Assembly (NCBI RefSeq): GCF_001898175.1
Contig: NZ_MKTH01000004.1
Span: forward strand, 62,001-126,000
Origin: Cellulomonas sp. 73-92
GTDB lineage: Bacteria; Actinomycetota; Actinomycetes; Actinomycetales; Cellulomonadaceae
Length of the DNA stretch: 64,000 bases
Direction: 5' to 3'
The notes beneath the pieces were generated by a model, which was not told the DNA's origin, searched no databases, and was given only the letters and a program-made list of their open reading frames with translations. This document shows positions 55,390 through 62,143 of the stretch, in pieces (the first letter of the stretch is position 1; each line of letters opens with the position of its first letter). A program made the position numbers and the translations under genes.

Positions 55390-56349
55390 GTGACACGCGT
55401 GGCTGCCATCGACTGCGGGACGAACACCATCCGGCTCCTGGTGGCCGACGTCGAGGGCGACACCCTCGTCGACGTGGAACGGGACGCCGTCATCGTGCGG
55501 CTCGGTCAGGGCGTCGACCGCACGGGTGAGCTCGCGCCGGACGCGCTGGAGCGCACGCTCGCGCAGACCAGGGAGTACGCGGCGCGGTGCGACGACCTCG
55601 GCGTCGACGCCGTGCGGTTCGTCGCCACCTCGGCCACGCGCGACGCCCGCAACCGCGACGCCTTCGTCGCCGGCGTGCGGGCGGCGCTCGGTGTCGACCC
55701 GGAGGTGGTCAGCGGCGACGAGGAGGCGGCGCTGGCGTTCCGGGGGGCGGTCGGCGTGCTCGGGGCGAGGCGCCGGGGTCCGTTCCTCGTCGTCGACCTC
55801 GGCGGTGGGTCCACGGAGCTGGTGCTCGGCGACGACAAGCCCCGCGCTGCGCTCTCGATGGACGTGGGCTCGGTGCGGCTGACCGAGCGCCACCTCCGCA
55901 GCGACCCGCCGACGCCCGACGAGGTCGCCGCCGCCCGCGCCGACATCGACGCGGCCCTCGACGCCGCCGTCCGGGTGGTCCCCGTCGGCGAGACGGCGAC
56001 GCTCATCGGGCTGGCCGGCACCGTCACGACGATCACGGCGCACGTGCTCGGCCTGGACCGGTACGACCGCGCCCGCATCGACGCCGCCGAGCTGCCCGTC
56101 GACGCGGTGCTCGCGGCGTGCGACGACCTGCTGCACCGCACGCACGCGGAGCGCGCGGCGCTCGGCTTCATGCACCCCGGCCGGGTCGACGTCATCGGGG
56201 CGGGCGCCCTCGTCTGGCACGAGGTCGTGGCGCGGGTGCGGGATGCGGTCGCCGCGAGCGGGCGCACGCTCGGCACCGTGCTCACCAGCGAGCACGACAT
56301 CCTCGACGGCATCGCGTGGAGCGCGGCGGCCGGTCTCGGCAAAATGTGA
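55390..56349 (+). CDS. ppx: Ppx/GppA family exopolyphosphatase
   Basis: The 319-residue protein has the ASKHA phosphate-binding motif AAIDCGTNTIRLLV at residues 4-17, ATSATRDARNRDAFV, the second phosphate loop FLVVDLGGGSTELVLG (about 136-151) and LIGLAGTVTTITAH. At this length it is the short, two-domain Ppx1 type of actinobacteria (Rv1026 position), which hydrolyses short polyphosphates or guanosine pentaphosphate. GTG start with no Shine-Dalgarno site. Confidence 0.93.
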   Translation: MTRVAAIDCGTNTIRLLVADVEGDTLVDVERDAVIVRLGQGVDRTGELAPDALERTLAQTREYAARCDDLGVDAVRFVATSATRDARNRDAFVAGVRAALGVDPEVVSGDEEAALAFRGAVGVLGARRRGPFLVVDLGGGSTELVLGDDKPRAALSMDVGSVRLTERHLRSDPPTPDEVAAARADIDAALDAAVRVVPVGETATLIGLAGTVTTITAHVLGLDRYDRARIDAAELPVDAVLAACDDLLHRTHAERAALGFMHPGRVDVIGAGALVWHEVVARVRDAVAASGRTLGTVLTSEHDILDGIAWSAAAGLGKM

Positions 56350-56360
56350 AGAACATCACT
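56345..56360. promoter_or_regulatory. CRP/GlxR-like dyad upstream of ndh
   Basis: TGTGA-AGAACA-TCACT matches nine of the ten defined bases of TGTGA-N6-TCACA. It overlaps the last codons of ppx and centres about 54 bases before the predicted ndh transcription start. Confidence 0.6.
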
Positions 56361-56376
56361 AGATCCGCCGGGCCGT

Positions 56377-56390
56377 AGGACTTAGGTCCG
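56377..56390. promoter_or_regulatory. DosR/DevR-like box upstream of ndh
   Basis: AGGACT-TA-GGTCCG matches nine of twelve core positions of GGGACT-WW-AGTCCC and lies just before the -10 at 56394. Its complement shares CCTAAGTCC with box 2 upstream of pntA. Confidence 0.45.
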
Positions 56391-56393
56391 GCT

Positions 56394-56399
56394 TACCGT
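56394..56399 (+). promoter_or_regulatory. -10 hexamer (TACCGT) of the ndh leaderless promoter
   Basis: TACCGT ends six bases before the ATG at 56406. The GGAGG between them is one base from the ATG, too close for initiation. Confidence 0.6.
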
Positions 56400-56405
56400 G
56401 GAGGC

Positions 56406-57860
56406 ATGTCCGCAGACACCAGGCCGCCACGCAAGTCCCCGCGGGTGCTCATCCTCGGCGGCGGCACCGTCGGGCTCTACACGGCCCGCCGGCTCCGGAA
56501 GCGGCTGGGGAAGCGGGAGGCGGCGATCGTCGTCGTCGACCCCCGCCCGTACATGACCTATGCGCCCTTCCTCCCGGAGACGGCCGCCGGGTCGATCGAC
56601 CCCCGCAACGTCGTCGCGCCGCACCGGCGCAGCCTCAAGGGCGTCGACGTGCTCCAGGGCAAGGTCGTCCGCATCGAGCACGCGCAGCGGCGCGTCCAGA
56701 TCCGGCCCGAGGAGGGGGAGCCGTACTGGGTGAGCTACGACTTCCTCGTCGTGGGCCTCGGCTCGGTGGCCCGCACCCTGCCGATCCCGGGCCTCATCGA
56801 GCAGGGCATCGGCTTCAAGACGGTCGAGGAGGCTATCGCCGTCCGCAACCACGTGCTCGGCCGCATCGAGGCCGCGGCGTCCACGTGGGACCCGGAGGTC
56901 CGCCGCCGGATGCTGACGTTCGTCTTCGTCGGCGGCGGCTTCGCTGGGGTCGAGGCCATCGCGGAGGTCGAGGACATCGCGCGCTACACCGTGAAGAAGT
57001 ACCACGCGATCGAGGCCGACGAGCTGCGGTTCGTGCTGGTCGAGGGCAACACCCGGATCCTGCCCGAGGTGAGCGCGGAGCTCGGCGGCTACACGCTCGA
57101 CCAGCTCCGGACGCGGCAGATCGACATCCACCTGGGCACGTTCCTCACCTCGTGCGTGGGTGGGCACGTGGTCCTGTCGGACGGCACCGAGATGGACTCG
57201 GAGACCATCGTCTGGACCGCGGGCGTCAAGGCCAACCCGGTCCTCAAGGACTCGGACCTGCCGCTCGACGATCGCGGCCGCGTCATCGCGAACGCCAACC
57301 TGCAGGTGACGACGGCGGACGGGACCGTGGTGGCCGACGCGTTCGCCGCCGGCGACTGCGCGGCCGTCCCGGACCTGGCCAACCCCGGCCAGACGTGCCC
57401 GCCCAACGCGCAGCACGCGCTGCGCCAGGGCAGGCACCTGGGGGAGAACCTCGCGCGGGTGCTGCGCTCCGCCGAGCCGACGCCCTACCGGCACAAGAAC
57501 ATCGGCGCGGTGGCCTCGCTCGGCATGTACAAGGGCGTCGCGCAGATGTTCGGCCGGTTCAAGGTGCGCGGGTTCCTGGCCTGGGTGCTGCACCGCACGT
57601 ACCACGTGTTCGCGATGCCGACGTGGAACCGCAAGATCCGCATCATGGCCGGCTGGACGTGGTCCCTGCTGCTGCGGCGCGAGGTCATCGCGCTCGGCTC
57701 GCTGCAGGACCCCCGCGCCGAGTTCCTCGCCGCCGCGGTGCCGGCCGTCGGCCCGTCGGGCGGCGCTGCACGGGCCGAGACGTCGCCGGCTGCGGCGCCC
57801 GACGAACGAAGGGCGGCCTCCGGCACCGCCCCGCGCGGCGGCGCCCGCGCCTACCGCTGA
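56406..57860 (+). CDS. ndh: Type II NADH dehydrogenase (NDH-2)
   Basis: The 484-residue protein has FAD-binding GGGTVGL at 18-24, the NADH-binding second Rossmann FVFVGGGFAGVEAIAE (about 177-192), FAAGDCAAVPDL and CPPNAQHALRQG. It is followed by an amphipathic, membrane-binding C-terminus (GFLAWVLHRTYHVFAMPTWNRKIRIMAGW) and an Ala/Arg-rich tail. It oxidises NADH and reduces quinone without pumping protons. Its promoter shares two kinds of site with that of pntA. Confidence 0.95.
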   Translation: MSADTRPPRKSPRVLILGGGTVGLYTARRLRKRLGKREAAIVVVDPRPYMTYAPFLPETAAGSIDPRNVVAPHRRSLKGVDVLQGKVVRIEHAQRRVQIRPEEGEPYWVSYDFLVVGLGSVARTLPIPGLIEQGIGFKTVEEAIAVRNHVLGRIEAAASTWDPEVRRRMLTFVFVGGGFAGVEAIAEVEDIARYTVKKYHAIEADELRFVLVEGNTRILPEVSAELGGYTLDQLRTRQIDIHLGTFLTSCVGGHVVLSDGTEMDSETIVWTAGVKANPVLKDSDLPLDDRGRVIANANLQVTTADGTVVADAFAAGDCAAVPDLANPGQTCPPNAQHALRQGRHLGENLARVLRSAEPTPYRHKNIGAVASLGMYKGVAQMFGRFKVRGFLAWVLHRTYHVFAMPTWNRKIRIMAGWTWSLLLRREVIALGSLQDPRAEFLAAAVPAVGPSGGAARAETSPAAAPDERRAASGTAPRGGARAYR

Positions 57861-57872
57861 CCGGGAGGCGGT

Positions 57873-58673
57873 TCAGTCCGGGTCGTCGGGGTCGACCGGC
57901 GCGTGGTGGTCCAGGCCCGCGACGCCCCGCTTCCAGTAGCCGCTCGCGACCACCTGCTCCGGCCCGAGACCGAGCTCGCGGCGCAGGTAGCGACGCAGGG
58001 GGACGAGGGTCGTCGCCTCGCCCGCGAGGAAGACGAAGGTGCCGGGGTCGATCGGCAGGGCGCGCAGGGCCGCCTCGAGGTCGACGCCGGCGCGGATCGT
58101 CGCGCGCCGCGAGCCGGGCAGGCCGTCGAAGTAGCGGGCGGCCTCCTCGGGCGCGTCGAGGAGCAGCGTCACCGGGACGTCGGGCGGCGTGAGCCGCAGC
58201 CACCGCGCGGCGGTGGGGAACGCGGTCTCGTCGACGACGAGCACGAGTGACGTGAGGCCGTCCGGCACGAGCTTCGAGGTCTTCGGCCCTGCGACGATGA
58301 GTGGATCGCCGACCGCGGCGCGGCTCGCCCAGGCGGAGGCGGGCCCGCCGTCGCCGTGCACGACGAGGTCCAGGTCCAGCTCGCCGGGCCGGTGGTCGGC
58401 GGGCGTGTAGTCGCGCGAGATCACCGCACCGGGCGCCGACAGGCCGAGCCCGCCGGCGTGGAAGCCGGGCGTGGCGATGCGGCCGGTGCGCGGGTCCGGG
58501 AAGAAGACCTTGAGGTGATCCGTCGGCCCGTCGGCGGCGAACCCGTCGAGCTCGCCGGTGAGGGTGACGCGCACGATGCGCGGCGTCACGGACCGTACGG
58601 ACGCAACGGTTAGGTGCCGCTGCACGAGCTCGTGCCGGACATGGCGGCGGGACAGCGCGGGCGCGTCGGTCAT
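57873..58673 (-). CDS. Siderophore-interacting protein (FAD-dependent ferric-siderophore reductase)
   Basis: The 266-residue protein starts at ATG 58673. The FAD-binding beta-barrel has ISRDYTPADHRPGELDLDLVVHG (the RxYT motif) and a GPxTS segment; the C-terminal SIP domain has LVLVVDETAFPTAARWL, VFLAGEATTLVPLRRYLRRELGL and a final SGYWKRGVAGLDHH, all ViuB/SIP hallmarks. It reduces Fe3+-siderophores in the cytoplasm to release iron. It is stand-alone here; no siderophore genes are nearby. Confidence 0.92.
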   Translation of the reverse strand: MTDAPALSRRHVRHELVQRHLTVASVRSVTPRIVRVTLTGELDGFAADGPTDHLKVFFPDPRTGRIATPGFHAGGLGLSAPGAVISRDYTPADHRPGELDLDLVVHGDGGPASAWASRAAVGDPLIVAGPKTSKLVPDGLTSLVLVVDETAFPTAARWLRLTPPDVPVTLLLDAPEEAARYFDGLPGSRRATIRAGVDLEAALRALPIDPGTFVFLAGEATTLVPLRRYLRRELGLGPEQVVASGYWKRGVAGLDHHAPVDPDDPD

Positions 58674-58728
58674 GCCCCACGGTAACCGGTGCGCGCGGGC
58701 ACCCCGCTGGCGGTCTCGCGCCGGGTGC

Positions 58729-58734
58729 AAGGAT
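58729..58734 (+). promoter_or_regulatory. -10 hexamer (AAGGAT) for the tRNA gene
   Basis: AAGGAT ends six bases before the first base of the tRNA, so transcription may begin at the mature 5' end without a leader. Confidence 0.35.
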
Positions 58735-58740
58735 GGCCGC

Positions 58741-58814
58741 GCCCCCGTAGCCCAACCGGCAGAGGCAGTCGGCTTAAAACCGATCGAGTGCGGGTTCGAG
58801 CCCCGCCGGGGGCA
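58741..58814 (+). tRNA. tRNA with UAA anticodon and short variable arm (tRNA-Leu(UAA)-like)
   Basis: The 7-bp acceptor stem GCCCCCG/CGGGGGC, the D arm with GCC/GGC, a 5-bp anticodon stem (58768-58772 with 58780-58784, one G-U pair), loop CTTAAAA with anticodon TAA at 58775-58777, and T arm GCGGG-TTCGAGC-CCCGC all form. The variable region is only five bases (CGAGT), so this is a class I tRNA, unlike canonical tRNA-Leu, which has a long variable arm. Discriminator A; the following CCG shows that CCA is not encoded. Leu identity is inferred from the anticodon alone. Confidence 0.88.
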
Positions 58815-58855
58815 CCGCACGGCAGCGCGCCGGGCGCTGTCGGCCGGAAGGGCGT

Positions 58856-59662
58856 TCAGGACTCGGCGGCGTCCTGGAACGCCGGCGCGGCCACCAGGGG
58901 CCGCTGCACGCCGTGCCGGGTCCGGGCGAGGTAGGCGACGAGCGCGACGATCACGGCCGCGGACGCCAGCGCCACCACGTCGTCGCCGAGACCCAGGCCG
59001 GCGCCCTTCGTCGCCGGCTTGCCGAACCAGTCGGCGAACGAGGCGCCGAGCGGCCGCGTCATCACATAGGCGAACCAGAACGCCACGACCGGGTCGAGCC
59101 GCAGGCGCCACCAGCCGACGAGCGGCACGAGCATCACGGCCCCGAACAGCAGCCCGGACGGCAGGTACCCCAGGTGGAGCGTGAACGCCGCGAAGTCGCC
59201 GGCAGCGGTACCCAGCGCGAACGTCACCAGGACGGTCGTCCAGTAGAAGAGCTCGCGGCGGCGGGTGGTGATGCTGTGGATGGACAGCGTGCCCTCCGTG
59301 CGGTGCCACACGACGAGGACCGCCACGAGCGCCACCGCGTACCCGGCCGTCGTCACCGTGTACGGGATGTGCAGCACCACGTGGAGCGCGTCCGCGGCCA
59401 TCGTCCCGAACACCGCCACCATCGCCACGGCGAACCAGTACGCCCATGCCTGGTAGCGCCGCGTGCGCAGCTGGACCCACATCGCGACCACGAACCCGGA
59501 CAGCCCGACGACTGCGGCGAGCGGGATCGACAGTGCAGCCAGGTAGTCCGACGCCGCCTCGCCCATCCCCGTGGTGAGCACCTTGGCGAGCCAGAACAGG
59601 GCGGTGATCTCCGGGACCTTCGCCGCCAAGGGCGCCCGGCTCCCGCCGCGTCCGTCGCCCAT
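58856..59662 (-). CDS. COG4705-like integral membrane protein
   Basis: The 268-residue protein has seven or eight TM helices. Internally repeated units are visible: FWLAKVLTTGMGEAASDYL, YWTTVLVTFALGTAAGDF and FWFAYVMTRPLGASFADWF, each with an aromatic start and a conserved Gly-Asp/Ser-Asp end. This is the pattern of the COG4705 membrane-anchored family, whose function is unknown. It is a single gene between the tRNA and a divergent small gene. Confidence 0.8.
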   Translation of the reverse strand: MGDGRGGSRAPLAAKVPEITALFWLAKVLTTGMGEAASDYLAALSIPLAAVVGLSGFVVAMWVQLRTRRYQAWAYWFAVAMVAVFGTMAADALHVVLHIPYTVTTAGYAVALVAVLVVWHRTEGTLSIHSITTRRRELFYWTTVLVTFALGTAAGDFAAFTLHLGYLPSGLLFGAVMLVPLVGWWRLRLDPVVAFWFAYVMTRPLGASFADWFGKPATKGAGLGLGDDVVALASAAVIVALVAYLARTRHGVQRPLVAAPAFQDAAES

Positions 59663-59776
59663 CCGTGCCTCCCGCTGGTCGATGTGGCGCCGGCGGCCCA
59701 GGGTCGCGGCGGTTCCTGTGGGGACCCTGAGAGCGCCCGCCAGAGCGGGTCACGCCCACCTGGGTCGCCGCATCCC

Positions 59777-59782
59777 TACGCT
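59777..59782 (+). promoter_or_regulatory. -10 hexamer (TACGCT)
   Basis: The expected start near 59789 gives a short leader with GGAGG (59802-59806) for the gene at 59816. Confidence 0.45.
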
Positions 59783-59815
59783 GGGCAGCGACGACGACCT
59801 CGGAGGACGACCGTG

Positions 59816-60244
59816 ATGGAGGCCCGTACCGCCCGCCGGGTGGCGATCCCGGTGGCGCTCGTCGTCGCGCTCGCGCTGGCGCTCGGGGCGTGGGCCTTCT
59901 GGCACGCCCGGTCCCCGAGGACGAGCTGGGTGGTGCCGGCTGCCTACTCGATCTCCGCCGACGGCGGCACGCTCACGCTCTACGACTGGGGCGGCGCCTG
60001 CGACAAGCCGCTGTCGGCGCAGGTCCTCGGGCAGAGCCCGGCGATGGTGGAGGTTGCCCTGCGGCGGACCGTCCCCGCGGGCTCGTGCACCGCGATGGCG
60101 GTGCTCCACCAGGTCGACGTCACGCTGAGCCTGCCGCTGGGCGACCGCAAGGTGAGCGACCGCTCCGGCGCGACGATCCCCGCGGCGCCGTCCGCGGCCG
60201 ACGTGCTGGCGCACCCGAGCCAGTACGGGTTCGGCTCAGGCTGA
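59816..60244 (+). CDS. Small membrane-anchored protein of unknown function
   Basis: The 142-residue protein has one N-terminal TM helix (about 8-28, IPVALVVALALALGAWAFW) and an extracytoplasmic domain with two Cys (GGACDKPL and PAGSCTAM) that may form a disulfide. VTLSLPLGDRKVSDRSGATIP and a C-terminal VLAHPSQYGFG follow. Start may instead be the GTG immediately before the ATG (GGAGG spacing of six versus nine). Its end overlaps the convergent gene by nine bases. No family recognised. Confidence 0.7.
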   Translation: MEARTARRVAIPVALVVALALALGAWAFWHARSPRTSWVVPAAYSISADGGTLTLYDWGGACDKPLSAQVLGQSPAMVEVALRRTVPAGSCTAMAVLHQVDVTLSLPLGDRKVSDRSGATIPAAPSAADVLAHPSQYGFGSG

Positions 60245-60583
60245 GGGCCCCGGCTCGTCGGGCGGCCGGTCCTTCTTCTCGCGTTGCCGGCGCTCCCGCT
60301 CCCGCTGGCGGTTGGAGCGCGCGAGCGCGGCGAGGAACTCGGGGTCGTCGTCGGGGGCACGGGTCCCGGTACGGCGGCCGCGCGACGACGTGCGGACCCG
60401 GCCCTGGGCGAGGGGCCGCCCGGCGAGCAGCCACGCGAGGGGACCCAGGAACGGGACGAGGACGACGAGCAGCAGCCACAACGGCTTGGGCAGCGCGCGC
60501 ACGCGGGGGCCGTCGGTCTGGGCCACGTCGACGAGGCAGTACACCAGCAGGGCGATCCACAGCAGGACCGGCAGGTAGCGCAT
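60236..60583 (-). CDS. PLDc_N-domain small membrane protein (copy 1)
   Basis: The 115-residue protein starts at the ATG five bases after GAGGAGG. Two TM helices (YLPVLLWIALLVYCLVDVAQ and LWLLLVVLVPFLGPLAWLLAG) end in GRP, the signature of the phospholipase-D N-terminal (PLDc_N) domain. It is followed by a highly charged Arg/Glu/Lys tail with DDDPEFLAAL. It lies next to a paralogue at 60650-61066. Confidence 0.85.
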   Translation of the reverse strand: MRYLPVLLWIALLVYCLVDVAQTDGPRVRALPKPLWLLLVVLVPFLGPLAWLLAGRPLAQGRVRTSSRGRRTGTRAPDDDPEFLAALARSNRQRERERRQREKKDRPPDEPGPSA

Positions 60584-60649
60584 GGGCGCCTCCTCGCAGC
60601 GTGCCTGCAGCCGACGGTAGCTCACCGCGCGGCGGCGTGGCGAAGCGGG

Positions 60650-61066
60650 TCAGCGGTCGGCGTCGCCCCGCTCGTCGGACGCATTGCCTTCCTGCTCACG
60701 GAGGCGCCGCTCGCGTTCCCGGAGCTGCTGCTCCCAGTCGCGCAGCATCTGCTCGTGCCGCTCGTCGGACCGCTGCCGCGACGCGAGGAACGTCGGGTCG
60801 TCGTCGGGCCCGAGCGGGCGGGGTCGCTCGTACTCCGGGAAGCCGGCGGTCTGCGTCGACGGCCACGGCACCCGGCGCGGGCCCGTCGTCACCGGCCGGC
60901 CGGCGACGAGCCAGGCCACGCCGCCGGCGAGGGGCAGCAGGACGATGAGGATGATCCAGCCGGTCTTGGACAGGTTCCGGATCCGGCCCTCGTCGGACTG
61001 CAGGCAGTCGATGAGGCAGTACACGAGGAGCCCGATCTCGACGAAGAACGGCAGCACCCGCCACAT
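60650..61066 (-). CDS. PLDc_N-domain small membrane protein (copy 2)
   Basis: The 138-residue paralogue of the preceding gene starts at the ATG six bases after GGGGAGA. It has two TM helices (FFVEIGLLVYCLIDCLQ; GWIILIVLLPLAGGVAWLVAGRP) and a charged tail with the same PDDDPTFLAS segment, then a predicted coiled-coil rich in Arg/Glu (LRDWEQQLRERERRLREQE). Tandem duplication is evident. Function unknown. Confidence 0.85.
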   Translation of the reverse strand: MWRVLPFFVEIGLLVYCLIDCLQSDEGRIRNLSKTGWIILIVLLPLAGGVAWLVAGRPVTTGPRRVPWPSTQTAGFPEYERPRPLGPDDDPTFLASRQRSDERHEQMLRDWEQQLRERERRLREQEGNASDERGDADR

Positions 61067-61180
61067 CGGTGTCTCCCCCTGGGACTCGGCTGTGCGACGA
61101 GTCGCACGCTAGCGGAGCGCCGCGTCCCGCGCCGGGGTTTCAGGAGGTGGAGGGAACCAGGAGGACCCTGCCGGCGTTGC

Positions 61181-61200
61181 TACCGTCTGAGGCTCAGACG
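61181..61200 (+). promoter_or_regulatory. -10 hexamer and overlapping palindromic operator of the Bax-inhibitor gene
   Basis: TACCGT (61181-61186) is overlapped by a perfect 17-base palindrome, CGTCTGAG-G-CTCAGACG (61184-61200), that covers the predicted start near 61193. Confidence 0.55.
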
Positions 61201-61215
61201 TCCCAGGAGGTCATC

Positions 61216-62064
61216 GTGGCCAACCCAGTGTTCGAGAACGACCCGGTCTTCGGCGACCCGCGCCGGCGACCCGCGCAGCGGGCCGTGGTGGCGCAGCCGG
61301 GTGTCGACCCGGTCACGCTCGAGCAGATGTACGCGTCGCCGTCGGCCACCGCGCGCGACACCGGCCGGCTGACGTACGACGACGTCATCGTCCGCACCGG
61401 CGGCCTGCTCGCCCTGCTGGCGGTGGTCGCCGCCGCGACCTGGTACGGGACCGAGCAGGGGTTCCTGCCGCCCGGCACCTGGGTGGTCGGCATGGTCGTC
61501 GGGCTGGTGCTCGGCCTGGTCAACGCGTTCAAGCGGCAGCCGAGCCCGGTGCTCATCTCGCTCTACACCGTGGCGCAGGGCGTCTTCCTCGGCGGCATCA
61601 GCCTCGCCTTCACCGCATTGCCCGTGACGGGCACGGGAACCGGTACCGCCCAGCCGATCGTACTCCAGGCGGTGCTCGCGACGTTCGCGACGTTCGGCGC
61701 CGCGCTCTGGCTGTTCAGCTCCGGCCGCGTGCGGGTGACGGCGAAGTTCGTCCGCTGGCTCATCGTCGCGATGGTCGGGTACCTGGTGTTCCAGCTCGTC
61801 AACGTCGTCCTGTCCTACGTGATCCCGAGCGGCGACGCCTTCGGGCCGCTGCGGTCGGGCGGCTGGGGCCTGCTCGTCGGCGTGTTCGCCGTCGGCCTGG
61901 CGGCGGCGAACCTCATCGTCGACTTCGACGCCATCAAGCGCGGCGTCCTGGCGGGTGCGCCGCGGCGCTACGCGTGGACGGCCGCGTTCGGCCTCGTCGT
62001 GACCCTGGTGTGGCTCTACCTGGAGATGCTGCGGATCTTCGCGATCTTGTCCGGCCGGCGCTGA
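61216..62064 (+). CDS. Bax inhibitor-1/YccA (LFG/TMBIM) family membrane protein
   Basis: The 282-residue protein starts at a GTG five bases after AGGAGG. After a 75-residue polar N-terminus (NPVFENDPVFGDP...) it has seven TM helices with GITLGVLGLVNAFKR-like and VLSYV segments and the family end ANLIVDFDAIKRGVLAGAPRRYAW, where the paired acidic residues of the pH-sensing di-Asp site are partly visible (DFD). The family forms calcium-leak or small-ion channels in membranes. Stand-alone gene with a palindromic operator. Confidence 0.88.
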   Translation: MANPVFENDPVFGDPRRRPAQRAVVAQPGVDPVTLEQMYASPSATARDTGRLTYDDVIVRTGGLLALLAVVAAATWYGTEQGFLPPGTWVVGMVVGLVLGLVNAFKRQPSPVLISLYTVAQGVFLGGISLAFTALPVTGTGTGTAQPIVLQAVLATFATFGAALWLFSSGRVRVTAKFVRWLIVAMVGYLVFQLVNVVLSYVIPSGDAFGPLRSGGWGLLVGVFAVGLAAANLIVDFDAIKRGVLAGAPRRYAWTAAFGLVVTLVWLYLEMLRIFAILSGRR

Positions 62065-62131
62065 ACAGTCGCGTCGGCCGTCACCGGCGCCCGGATGTCG
62101 TGGCCTTCCGGCGTCGGCCGGGGGTGGATGG

Positions 62132-62137
62132 CAGGCT
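62132..62137 (+). promoter_or_regulatory. -10 hexamer (CAGGCT) of the cbs leaderless promoter
   Basis: CAGGCT ends six bases before the GTG at 62144; no Shine-Dalgarno site is present. Confidence 0.45.
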
Positions 62138-62143
62138 GACGCG

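Noticed and set aside
58741-58814. Assignment of the tRNA as bldA-type tRNA-Leu(UAA)
   Set aside because: bldA has a long class II variable arm; this RNA has only five bases there.
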